A stretch of DNA of 12,316 bases from positions 34,212 through 46,527 of the forward strand of contig DHDG01000003.1 of NCBI GenBank assembly GCA_002399265.1. Direction: 5' to 3'. Shown here one piece after another: positions 1 through 6,748 of the stretch (position 1 is the first letter of the stretch; each line of letters begins with the position of its first letter). This DNA is from Firmicutes bacterium UBA4882 (lineage in GTDB: Bacteria; Bacillota; UBA4882). Both the position numbers and the translations under genes were made by a program. The notes beneath the pieces were generated by a model. It was not told where the DNA came from, made no database searches, and was given only the letters and a program-made list of their open reading frames with translations.

Positions 1-877
1 AACCTCTTTGATGCTTATCATTCTCGATAATTGCCGCTAAATTCCTGCCCTGATCCGCCTTCCCGGGAAAAAAGGCGGCGACGCCATACCCGACTCCAAA
101 TGGCCCCTCATAGCTCTTGACCTCCGATTGAACGGCCACTCCGTCCAATGCCCCCAGCATGATTATCAGAGAACGTAAGCCACATTCGCCAGCCTGTTCG
201 ATCACGTCGGCGTCCATACTCATAATACTGCGGACATCCATTTGCGCGATAGCCGCCATCAGCTGTCGGTCGAACTCCGGCCCGCTCGGATCAAAGCCGT
301 TGGGGGCGTCCGGAGTCAGCCTGTGCGACAAATCGCCGCTGGCGATCAGCACTGTCCTGCGGCCTGACTCTCTGACTGCGCCTGCGAGGCACATGCCGAA
401 ACGGTACAGGCTTTCATAGGACTGCATTGCAAAACCCATAGTAATCAGGCGGCAACGGCCTGCCAGATTTTTGAGAAACAACAGCGGCACGGTCGCTCCA
501 TGATCCAACGCATCCGACAGCCGATAGCGCTTACGCAAATTCTCGTCGATAATCACGGCCGGGATTAGGCCCGACATACTTTCCGCCGCAATCATCTCCG
601 CCAGTGCTAAGTCGTTTTCAAAGCGCACCGCCGCTGATGATGCGCCGAATCGACTCAGATCGCCACGCAAGGATTCCTTGCCATAAATGGCGACAGCGTC
701 GGAGAAAATGGGGGCGTGCGGCGAAATCACGATCAACGTTTCCGGAGCGGCCTGCTCGATCAGGCTGGCAATGGCATGCATGCCTTTTATTGTAGATTCC
801 GCTTGCTGCGCTTCAGCGCCGCCCACCTCACTGATGATAATTGGCGGGTGTGGCACGAGTACTGCCAGATCAATCAT
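1..877 (-). CDS. amrA: AmmeMemoRadiSam protein A, N-terminal extradiol-dioxygenase-like (LigB/Memo fold) domain; 3' end outside window
   Basis: 292 codons are open to the left edge, so this is the N-terminal part of a longer protein. It begins MIDLAVLVPHPPIII and carries the pattern of class III extradiol dioxygenase (LigB/Memo-fold) proteins: His10 in VPHPP, His54 in ISPHAP, His126 in DHGATVP, His185 in SGDLSH, and Glu231 in a GECG motif near residue 230. In Firmicutes this domain is usually fused to a C-terminal AMMECR1 domain. That part would lie beyond the edge, so the name and symbol rest on family knowledge. The system's substrate is unknown; its usual partners are a Memo protein and a radical SAM enzyme. 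The ATG at 877 is preceded by AGGGGAG with a 6-nt spacer. An ATG five bases upstream (882) meets a stop after one codon. Only 15 nt separate the start from the beta-barrel gene upstream, so the two are probably cotranscribed. A stand-alone LigB-like enzyme is the alternative. Confidence 0.8.
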   Translation of the reverse strand, partial: MIDLAVLVPHPPIIISEVGGAEAQQAESTIKGMHAIASLIEQAAPETLIVISPHAPIFSDAVAIYGKESLRGDLSRFGASSAAVRFENDLALAEMIAAESMSGLIPAVIIDENLRKRYRLSDALDHGATVPLLFLKNLAGRCRLITMGFAMQSYESLYRFGMCLAGAVRESGRRTVLIASGDLSHRLTPDAPNGFDPSGPEFDRQLMAAIAQMDVRSIMSMDADVIEQAGECGLRSLIIMLGALDGVAVQSEVKSYEGPFGVGYGVAAFFPGKADQGRNLAAIIENDKHQRG

Positions 878-892
878 TCCATACTCCCCTTT

Positions 893-2029
893 TTATTTTG
901 GTCTCCACGCAATCGACAGGCGCAGACCCTTTTCGTCATGGGACATGTTCCCTTCCGGCGCCCAGTAAAGACCAATTTGCCAATGATCATTAATATGCCA
1001 TTTACAGGAGGCTAGCGGCCCAAAGACCCACTCGCCCGTCCCATCGTCATAGTGCCGCTCTTCATAGTATCCGAGTGCCTTAAAGTCAAAACACCCCAGT
1101 GAGCACTGATAGCCCAGTGCCACCTGCCAGTACGTATTATCTCGAGCGGTTGTCGCTGGATCCTTATGATTTTTGCCGGAAACCCGGCCATCAACACTGA
1201 TTTTGCCTGAGCCGCCCTGCACATCAATGCCGGTCCAGCCCTGCAAAGCTAAATAATGATCCGCCAACCGGCCTGTCCCATATTCGGCCTCGCCACCCAC
1301 CTTAAACGATAGCTTTTTTAGCTTCAGGCTATATTCCAGTGATGTTTCATACCTTTGCCTGTTTTCCCGCGGATCATTCCAATACCAGTATCCGGTCCAC
1401 TCCAGTGTCGTTCTAAGGGCGGAAGCCTTACTCAAGCTGAACTGACCTGTCCATCCGGTCAGCATCCTCAGATAATCTTCTGCAGTATCATTGGTCTTAA
1501 GCAACACTGTGCCGTCCACCCGCAGTTTTTGATCAAGCCATGCTCCGTTGGACGCGCTCAACGAAGCGCTGCCTTCGATTTTATCGGAAACCAGCAGCTC
1601 GTTATCGGCCCATTGGTGCGCATAGGCGCACGACAAACCCAAATTGCTATTGGCGAGCCCTTTTTCAAATGATAAACCTGCTTTGGCTGCCGTTTTATCC
1701 GGCTCCCATTTGAGATACAGCGGAATCGTCAAAGAAAACGGTGCTTTACTAAGCTTATACTCTGTATCAAACCGCAACCAGTCCACGAAATCTACAGCGG
1801 TAACAGTGGCGGAACCATCCACTCCCAAAAGTAGCTGATGCCCCTCCGTAATCTGCCAGCGATAGGCCGCCCCGGCCTGCAATCTGAAGGCCCCGTCCGG
1901 CGTTCGCACCAGCGCCAAATCAACGGCGCGAAACTGCGAAACCGCAGCCTTGGGGGCTGCCAAAGCCCCCGTCTTGGTAAGTAATAGCATCACCATTGTT
2001 GTGATCAAAATCAACAACCATTTTTTCAT
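893..2029 (-). CDS. exported protein, probable outer-membrane beta-barrel, function unknown
   Basis: 378 residues. I recognise no named family. Residues 1-25 are a clear signal peptide (MKK, a hydrophobic core, then ALAAPKA). The rest has no membrane helix. It is a long series of short amphipathic segments of alternating polar and hydrophobic/aromatic residues (such as FRLQAGAAYRWQI, LRTTLEWTGYWYW, WQIGLYWAPEG), ending in a final strand LRLSIAWRPK. This is the look of a transmembrane beta-barrel and fits a Firmicute with an outer membrane. The start is ATG 2029, preceded by GGGGGG (2042-2037) with a 7-nt spacer. A TTG one codon upstream (2032) is possible but less well spaced. The gene follows the CwlD-GerM gene by about 60 nt, and an mRNA hairpin covers its ribosome-binding site. 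The amrA-like gene starts 15 nt after its stop. A periplasmic beta-rich protein is the main alternative. Confidence 0.78.
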   Translation of the reverse strand: MKKWLLILITTMVMLLLTKTGALAAPKAAVSQFRAVDLALVRTPDGAFRLQAGAAYRWQITEGHQLLLGVDGSATVTAVDFVDWLRFDTEYKLSKAPFSLTIPLYLKWEPDKTAAKAGLSFEKGLANSNLGLSCAYAHQWADNELLVSDKIEGSASLSASNGAWLDQKLRVDGTVLLKTNDTAEDYLRMLTGWTGQFSLSKASALRTTLEWTGYWYWNDPRENRQRYETSLEYSLKLKKLSFKVGGEAEYGTGRLADHYLALQGWTGIDVQGGSGKISVDGRVSGKNHKDPATTARDNTYWQVALGYQCSLGCFDFKALGYYEERHYDDGTGEWVFGPLASCKWHINDHWQIGLYWAPEGNMSHDEKGLRLSIAWRPK

Positions 2030-2036
2030 CAATAAT

Positions 2037-2067
2037 CCCCCCGAAACACTTGCGCTTCGTGTCGGGG
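2037..2067 (-). promoter_or_regulatory. hairpin overlapping the ribosome-binding site of the beta-barrel gene
   Basis: In the minus-strand RNA, CCCCGA (2067-2062) can pair with UCGGGG (2044-2039), extended by CAC/GUG after a two-base bulge, around a 9-nt loop. Four of the six G residues of the ribosome-binding site GGGGGG (2042-2037) lie in the 3' arm. No U-tract follows, so an RBS-masking structure fits better than a terminator. This rests on base pairing only. Confidence 0.5.
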
Positions 2068-2090
2068 TAAATATTCAATACCATTTGTTA

Positions 2091-3389
2091 CTATTCCTTC
2101 CATATTTCGAGAATTGCCTCGTTGCGCCTGAAGACGTCTTCCAATGAAATATGTCCGCCGATCGATACATCTGCGCGTCCGGCAATGCTGATTTTTACGC
2201 CGTTAATCCCCTCAATTCCGGTCAATGTATTGACAATCGAAAAGATCGTCAACTGTTCCGAACGTCCTCCGCCCTGAAAGCCGGTTACCAGGTCATCAGT
2301 AAAATCAATCATCAGTATCCCATTGGCGTCCACTCGCGCCGAATTCACTTTGGCCGTCGATGGCACCGTTGCGACAAGCACTGACTGCGGTCCCGGCCCT
2401 TTGATTAGCTCAGCGAGTACCAGCAGCGCTTGCTGGGATAGTGACGTTTTTTCCATTAGCCCAGGAATTAGTCTGATTTCGGGCTGCAGATTGTCGTCAT
2501 TGTCAATACTGGCGAAATATAGGATTGCTTCACCCGGCTTGAGGCGCAGCGTTTCCGGATTCACAGCCGACGTTGATCCAGTCTGTCCAGCGGCCCCCCC
2601 AGACGACACCGCTGGTTGTTCGTCGCGTTCACCTTGTGCGCCGCGTTCACTGTATTTTTGCACTAAATAATTGACAGTCCCCTGATAAATGCTTTCCGCC
2701 ACTTTTACGCGGTACTCCTGATCAGCAAGCAGCCTGGCTTCACGAGGATTCGAGAGAAATCCCACTTCCACCAGAATGGCGGGCATCTTCGTATCGCTCA
2801 GGACCCTGAAATCGGCACTCTTGACTTTGCGGTTATTCGGTCCCAGCTGATTGACTAATTCGCTCTGAACAGCACGTGCCCAGGTATTGCTTTCTGCTTC
2901 CCCACGGTCATAAAACGTCTGGGCCCCTGACCAAGACTGGCCCGGAAAGCTGTTCGCGTGAATACTGAGAAAAAGATCCGCCCCCGAGTTGTTCGCCAGA
3001 TTAACGCGCGCTTCCAAATCCTTTTTCTTGCGCCGCGCCATGCCTCCCTGAAAGTCATCCGGCGCCAGATCCTGATCCGTCTCCCGGATCATGACTACAT
3101 AAACGCCGGCTTTCGAGAACAAACGTTTGAGATGCATCGCGATATCAAGGTTGACATTCTTCTCCAGGGTAATGCCCGGTGCTTTCGCTCCCGGATCAAT
3201 ACCGCCGTGTCCGGCGTCGATGACCACTTTTTTTCCTGAAACCGCCTCCGAAAAAGGTGCCAGCACAGCAACATCAGGCGGCGCCATCAAAAACCATACT
3301 GCTGTCAGCAATCCGATGATGATACAGGCGCTGATTAGATTCCTTTTGGAAATCCACATAATCAACAACGGTCTACGCCGCTTGTACAT
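2091..3389 (-). CDS. cwlD: CwlD-type spore cortex N-acetylmuramoyl-L-alanine amidase fused to a GerMN domain
   Basis: 432 residues in three parts. Residues 17-36 are an N-terminal membrane anchor. Residues 52-245 are an Amidase_3 zinc amidase with HGG (His61), Glu76 in LEKN, His144 in SIHAN and the catalytic Glu208 in VEVGF. Closeness to Bacillus CwlD specifically shows in DLAP, RRKKKDLEARV and WSGAQTFY. After a Ser/Gly-rich linker (about 246-272) comes a GerMN domain (about 275-428) with YFASID, AELIKGPG, ATVPSTAKV and FSIVNTLT. CwlD removes peptide side chains from muramic acid so that muramic delta-lactam can form in spore cortex, which is needed for germination. GerM is a separate sporulation and germination protein in Bacillus, so the fusion is notable. 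The start ATG 3389 is six bases from GGGGGG (3401-3396). An ATG at 3395 abuts that run and is too close. The symbol covers only the amidase part. Confidence 0.92.
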   Translation of the reverse strand: MYKRRRPLLIMWISKRNLISACIIIGLLTAVWFLMAPPDVAVLAPFSEAVSGKKVVIDAGHGGIDPGAKAPGITLEKNVNLDIAMHLKRLFSKAGVYVVMIRETDQDLAPDDFQGGMARRKKKDLEARVNLANNSGADLFLSIHANSFPGQSWSGAQTFYDRGEAESNTWARAVQSELVNQLGPNNRKVKSADFRVLSDTKMPAILVEVGFLSNPREARLLADQEYRVKVAESIYQGTVNYLVQKYSERGAQGERDEQPAVSSGGAAGQTGSTSAVNPETLRLKPGEAILYFASIDNDDNLQPEIRLIPGLMEKTSLSQQALLVLAELIKGPGPQSVLVATVPSTAKVNSARVDANGILMIDFTDDLVTGFQGGGRSEQLTIFSIVNTLTGIEGINGVKISIAGRADVSIGGHISLEDVFRRNEAILEIWKE

Positions 3390-3560
3390 AAGCATCCCCC
3401 CGCTTTTGGCCCGGCCGGAACTTCAGGCTCGACTCATAGTCCAGCCCAGCGTTCGAGCTCGACTCTCCAAGGTTATGCTTATGCCATTGTGGCAGACTAA
3501 AGAAGGAAGAATTTGAGGCCAGTCCGCCGCTCTGTCCGGCGCGTTACGGTGCCGCTCTGC
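3390..3560. other. intergenic stretch without a gene
   Basis: About 170 nt between the methyltransferase stop and the CwlD-GerM start. It holds the G-run ribosome-binding site of the amidase gene (3396-3401) and a direct repeat of GCCGCTCTG (3526-3534 and 3551-3559). A weak 5-bp GC stem in this stretch has no T-run. I see no convincing promoter, although the amidase gene needs one. Confidence 0.5.
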
Positions 3561-4163
3561 CTAGTGCTGTTTCACCGCCTGATACAACCGGAACCCGCTG
3601 CCTTTTTCGATCTCGGACACTTCACCAAATAGCTCCTCAAGATACTTGGCGGCACTTTTGGCCCCCTGATTGGTTCGGATCACAATGATCAATCTTCCGC
3701 CGGGATTGAGCTGCGCCCAAGACTGCCGGAAAAGCTCATAGATGACTTCTTTACCAGCCCGAATTGGAGGGTTCGTCAGGATCAAATCAAACATGTGCCC
3801 TTGAACTGCTTCCAATCCGCTGCCACAGAGCGCATAGGCATTGCGGATGCCATTTAATCTGATGTTCTGAGCCGCCAGTTCGACCGCACGCTCATTTGGA
3901 TCGATCAGATAAACCTCCGCCTCTGACATAAACGCCGCCGCCGCCACTCCGATGGGACCATACCCACATCCCAGATCCGCAACCTTTTTCGCTCCGGACA
4001 ACGGCGCTTTATTGATCAATAACTCCGTACCGTTATCAATATGATCTTTCGAAAAAACCCCGGCATCAGTGACAAATGTAAATTCCTTGCCGCGAAGCAC
4101 CGCCCTGAATTGCCGGATATCGTGTTTAGCCGCTGGTTTGGCCGAAAAATAGTGATCCTGCAA
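3561..4163 (-). CDS. class I SAM-dependent methyltransferase, RsmC/YbxB-like
   Basis: 200 residues. SAM-binding motif I is DLGCGYGPIG (residues 63-72), followed by the acidic residue of motif II in YLIDPN (86-90) and the substrate-side motif NPPIRAG (131-137). An NPP motif of this kind is typical of N-methyltransferases acting on amino groups of bases. The length and the N-terminal segment FTFVTDAGVFSKDHID match the short RsmC-like proteins of Firmicutes (YbxB), whose E. coli relative methylates G1207 of 16S rRNA. The exact target here is not shown by the sequence. The start is TTG 4163, preceded by GGGGGG (4176-4171) with a 7-nt spacer; I see no better ATG. It appears to stand alone: a terminator lies upstream at 4264-4294 and about 170 nt separate it from the next gene. 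Confidence 0.88.
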   Translation of the reverse strand: MQDHYFSAKPAAKHDIRQFRAVLRGKEFTFVTDAGVFSKDHIDNGTELLINKAPLSGAKKVADLGCGYGPIGVAAAAFMSEAEVYLIDPNERAVELAAQNIRLNGIRNAYALCGSGLEAVQGHMFDLILTNPPIRAGKEVIYELFRQSWAQLNPGGRLIIVIRTNQGAKSAAKYLEELFGEVSEIEKGSGFRLYQAVKQH

Positions 4164-4263
4164 CTGTGATCCCCCCGCTGTCTTTTCCTTCTATTATACC
4201 TCCTGATCGCCTGCGCAAAAACAGCACAAAGAAAGCTGCCTGCGCAAGAGGCGCGCACCGCAC

Positions 4264-4294
4264 AAAAAAAGAGACCGCCTTTTGGACAGTCTCT
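4264..4294 (-). terminator. rho-independent terminator after the SpoIIM-like gene
   Basis: On the minus strand AGAGAC (4294-4289) pairs with GTCTCT (4275-4270), and a CC-AAAA-GG inner hairpin is possible. A run of six T (4269-4264) follows. It lies about 30 nt beyond the stop of the membrane-protein gene and separates it from the methyltransferase gene. Confidence 0.85.
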
Positions 4295-4326
4295 TCCGTC
4301 ACTTTTATATGCAGGCCACGTCAGAT

Positions 4327-5073
4327 TCAGCCACCAAGACGCCCCACCAATTGACGCGCCTCACCGAAGCTCGAGACCAACAGAATCAGAAGACCATAAA
4401 TCAAGACTTCGATATCATCTCTAGACAACTTAATGTCACGAAATGCACGTACTCTGGTCCACTCACCCTTGAACAGGCCGGGAATCTCAAACCAGGCCAA
4501 TTTGGTAGTGGCGGCGAGGATTAAAGCATAGGCAATTAACTCCCATACTCCATAAACCCCAAACGGTAGCAATGCCTGCCACTTACTCGAGAAATGGAAA
4601 TAGAAACTGTAGGAGTTGGTTCCGACCATTAGGCCCACCAGAATCGAATAGATGAAGAAGAAATAGTGCGAAGCATTCAGTTTTCCGATCCTAAAGTGAT
4701 TAAAGAAAACAATGAAGATCAGAATCGTAATCAACTGCTGCGCAAAATTCTTCAGCGTAACCAGAGCAGTGGAACCCTGATGACCGAATAGCTTCATGGA
4801 GAGCAGTGTGTTACTCAATGCCTGCGGTTTGAGAAAGATATAACCGACGACCCAGGCAACTATGAAGAATAACAGACCCCAAATCAGGGTACCAAACCAG
4901 CGTTTGTAAACATCCTCATCCCATAAACCGGTCTTTGCCGACTGATAAATGGTTTTGGGCAGGTTACACAAACCACGCCAAAAAGACTTCAGTAGTTTCC
5001 CCAGACTGAATTTTTCCTTGTTCGTGTTTTTTTCTTTTGCAGCTTCTTTAGCCATTTTTTTATCGGGAGTCAA
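4327..5073 (-). CDS. five-helix integral membrane protein, possibly distantly SpoIIM-like
   Basis: 248 residues. The first 25 are charged and Lys-rich, and residues 26-58 are amphipathic. Hydrophobic segments lie at about 60-80, 109-127, 137-157, 170-193 and 220-237. The segment LPFGVYGVWELIAYALILAA (169-188), after the Gly-containing helix ILVGLMVGTN, is reminiscent of SpoIIM/DUF95 proteins, where a Pro-(His)-Gly stretch is followed by a Glu in the next helix. SpoIIM belongs to the engulfment machinery with SpoIID and SpoIIP, which would suit this neighbourhood. The resemblance is weak and I do not claim orthology. The start is TTG 5073 with AGGAGG (5089-5084) and a 10-nt spacer; ATG at codon 7 lacks a site of its own. 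A 25-bp palindrome sits just upstream, and terminators bracket the gene on both sides, so it is probably monocistronic. Confidence 0.75.
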   Translation of the reverse strand: MTPDKKMAKEAAKEKNTNKEKFSLGKLLKSFWRGLCNLPKTIYQSAKTGLWDEDVYKRWFGTLIWGLLFFIVAWVVGYIFLKPQALSNTLLSMKLFGHQGSTALVTLKNFAQQLITILIFIVFFNHFRIGKLNASHYFFFIYSILVGLMVGTNSYSFYFHFSSKWQALLPFGVYGVWELIAYALILAATTKLAWFEIPGLFKGEWTRVRAFRDIKLSRDDIEVLIYGLLILLVSSFGEARQLVGRLGG

Positions 5074-5098
5074 TGCTACAACCCCTCCTAACCAATAA

Positions 5099-5123
5099 AG
5101 TGAAATCGTAATACGGTTTCACT
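5099..5123. promoter_or_regulatory. 25-bp near-perfect palindrome, probable operator of the SpoIIM-like gene
   Basis: The left arm AGTGAAATCGTA (5099-5110) and right arm TACGGTTTCACT (5112-5123) are inverted complements at 11 of 12 positions around a single central base. On the minus strand a -10-like TATTAT (5130-5125) lies one base before it, so the predicted transcription start falls inside the dyad. No good -35 box is visible. The length and symmetry suit a dimeric repressor such as a TetR-type protein. No regulator gene is nearby. A leader hairpin is the alternative. Confidence 0.55.
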
Positions 5124-5225
5124 CATAATAACATTCGCCGGACAGAATCGGTTCCCTTCCCGGCACACAAATTTACCTTTATAATATCTTAGCTGATTGC
5201 CGGAAAGCAGGGAAAATTACGCAAA

Positions 5226-5256
5226 ACCAAACAAAATGCGGCTATGAAAGCCGCAT
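5226..5256 (-). terminator. rho-independent terminator after mbl
   Basis: On the minus strand ATGCGGCT (5256-5249) pairs perfectly with AGCCGCAT (5243-5236) around a 5-nt loop. TTTTGTTTGG follows. It lies 18 nt beyond the mbl stop and ends the spoIIID-mbl unit. Confidence 0.85.
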
Positions 5257-5273
5257 CAAATTGAGCTAATTCT

Positions 5274-6296
5274 CTAAACTGAACGGGAGCCGACAACCAG
5301 GGTGTCGCCCAGCGAATCAAGGTGCTCCAATACCTTTCCGGCACCAAGGACTACACACGACATTGGATCATCTGCCAGATGCACAGGTATGCCGGTTTCT
5401 TCAGCGAGCAAACGGTTAAACCCGTTCAATAGGGCACCGCCGCCGGTAAGCACAATACCTTTGTCAACAATGTCGGAGGCCAGTTCAGGCGGAGTTCTTT
5501 CCAACACTGATTTGACCCCGTCAATAATAGCAGTAATCGGTTCCGATAATGCCTGGAATGTGTCAGCTGAAGTAAAGCGGATGGTTCTAGGAAGCCCGGT
5601 TACCAGATCACGTCCGCGTACTTCCATGGATTTGCCTTCGCCTTCGGGATAAGCGGAACCAATTTGGATTTTGATCTCTTCGGCGGTCCGTTCGCCAATC
5701 ATCAGGTTATACATTTTCTTTATGTATCGAATAATGGCGTCATCAAATTTATCGCCGCCGACTCTCAGTGACTCGCTAACTACAATCCCTTGGAGCGAGA
5801 TAATCGCCACATCGGTTGTGCCGCCACCAACATCTACTACCATATTACCGCTGGCCTCGCCAATATCAAGTCCTGCGCCAATTGCCGCCGCCATCGGTTC
5901 TTCTATGAGATAAGTGCGTTTGGCCCCAGCCTGCATCGCAGCTTCAAGGACCGCACGTCTTTCAACGCTGGTGACCCCAGAAGGCACGCAGACAACTACT
6001 TTGGGTCGGAAAAATCTTGGAGAGCGGCAAACCTTATCGACAAAATGCCGCAGCATTACTTCGGTGACATCGTAATCGGCAATCACGCCGTCCTTTAAAG
6101 GACGCACTGCTACGATGTTTCCGGGAGTCCTACCAATCATCTGGCGAGCTTCTTCTCCAACAGCAAGTACCTTATTACTGTCCTTCTGAAGCGCCACCAC
6201 CGACGGCTCGCGTATGACGATTCCTTTATCGCGTACATAGACCAAAACATTTGCGGTTCCCAGATCAATGCTGATATCGGTGGTTAGGCCAAACAT
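5274..6296 (-). CDS. mbl: MreB/Mbl-family bacterial actin, cell-shape protein
   Basis: 340 residues, the normal length for MreB. It has the actin-fold nucleotide motifs: phosphate 1 at IDLGTANVLVY (10-20), the Glu of IEEPMAAA (about 132-133), phosphate 2 at DVGGGTTD (155-162) and the adenosine motif LTGGGALLNG near the C-terminus. The protein polymerises under the membrane and directs lateral cell-wall synthesis. Its position directly after spoIIID matches mbl of Bacillus, and segments such as AVGEEAR, RTPGN and RPLKDGVIAD are shared, so I use that symbol; mreB would be an acceptable generic name. The start ATG 6296 gives the expected MFGLTTDISIDLG N-terminus, with GGGGGGAGGAA upstream at an 11-nt spacer. 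A longer frame reaching 6407 would overlap spoIIID and add 37 residues foreign to the family. The gene begins 67 nt after the spoIIID stop and is probably cotranscribed with it. Confidence 0.95.
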   Translation of the reverse strand: MFGLTTDISIDLGTANVLVYVRDKGIVIREPSVVALQKDSNKVLAVGEEARQMIGRTPGNIVAVRPLKDGVIADYDVTEVMLRHFVDKVCRSPRFFRPKVVVCVPSGVTSVERRAVLEAAMQAGAKRTYLIEEPMAAAIGAGLDIGEASGNMVVDVGGGTTDVAIISLQGIVVSESLRVGGDKFDDAIIRYIKKMYNLMIGERTAEEIKIQIGSAYPEGEGKSMEVRGRDLVTGLPRTIRFTSADTFQALSEPITAIIDGVKSVLERTPPELASDIVDKGIVLTGGGALLNGFNRLLAEETGIPVHLADDPMSCVVLGAGKVLEHLDSLGDTLVVGSRSV

Positions 6297-6363
6297 ATAA
6301 TCGAGTTCCTCCCCCCGCCAGCCGGACCTTTGTAATGGACGCAGCCGGAATAAAGGATTTATT

Positions 6364-6654
6364 CTACGTTCTGCGGCAGTTCCCTCCTTTCTTGGATAGC
6401 TTTTCAAGGCGATCCCTGTATTTTTTTCTGGTTGCTTCTCCGCCCCGGATATGACGTTCTGCTTTGTTTAGCTCCAGTATTTGCTTTACTTCACGTGCCA
6501 AGGCTCTGTTTAGTAAAGGCAGACGCTCGGTAACGTCCTTGTGCACCGTACTCTTGCTGACACCGAAATGCTTGGCGGTTTGACGTACAGTTGCGTTTTC
6601 TCCTGCTATATAATAGCTCAGATCGAGCACGCGTTTTTGGATGTAATCCCTCAT
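6364..6654 (-). CDS. spoIIID: SpoIIID, mother-cell sporulation transcription factor
   Basis: 96 residues, close to the Bacillus length of 93. The N-terminus MRDYIQKR matches the family start MHDYIKER. The helix-turn-helix is TVRQTAKHFGVSKSTVHKDV (residues 22-41), where VSKSTVHKD and the following TERLP are almost invariant. EVKQIL and RHIRGGEATRKKY follow, with a basic C-terminal tail that aids DNA binding. SpoIIID activates and represses mother-cell genes after sigma-E and leads to sigma-K expression. The start ATG 6654 is fixed by family alignment. GGAGG directly abuts the ATG, so the useful Shine-Dalgarno is probably the AAGGGTGG about 8 nt upstream. A sigma-E-like promoter and a terminator of the preceding unit lie just upstream. 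Confidence 0.97.
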   Translation of the reverse strand: MRDYIQKRVLDLSYYIAGENATVRQTAKHFGVSKSTVHKDVTERLPLLNRALAREVKQILELNKAERHIRGGEATRKKYRDRLEKLSKKGGNCRRT

Positions 6655-6685
6655 CCTCCGCCCACCCTTCTTTCAATTTAGTACA

Positions 6686-6714
6686 TGTATATGGGCGGTT
6701 CGCGGGGATTATGT
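6686..6714 (-). promoter_or_regulatory. candidate sigma-E-type promoter of spoIIID
   Basis: On the minus strand ACATAAT (6714-6708) is followed by exactly 14 nt and then CATATACA (6693-6686). The Bacillus sigma-E consensus is roughly KMATATT, 14-15 nt, CATACANT. The match is partial, but the spacing and the gene are right, since spoIIID is sigma-E dependent in Bacillus. The -35 element begins inside the T-tail of the upstream terminator. Confidence 0.5.
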
Positions 6715-6748
6715 AAAAGACGCGACCTTTAAGGCGCGTCTTTTTTTT
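6715..6748. terminator. bidirectional rho-independent terminator after the spoIIQ-like gene
   Basis: AAAAGACGCG (6715-6724) pairs perfectly with CGCGTCTTTT (6735-6744) around a 10-nt loop. T-tracts lie on both sides: eight T on the plus strand (6741-6748) and four on the minus strand. Because genes run leftwards, it would end the spoIID-spoIIQ-like transcript and insulate spoIIID. Confidence 0.88.

Noticed and set aside
159..419. Plus-strand frame within the left-edge gene, and the similar ones at 604-1015
   Set aside because: Antisense shadows of the amrA-like and barrel genes; their composition follows the codon pattern of the true strand.
3127..3516. Plus-strand 129-codon frame
   Set aside because: It lies mostly antisense to the CwlD-GerM gene, with no RBS and no family resemblance.
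6297..6407. N-terminal extension of mbl to 6407
   Set aside because: It would overlap the spoIIID stop and add 37 residues unlike any MreB; the family start is at 6296.
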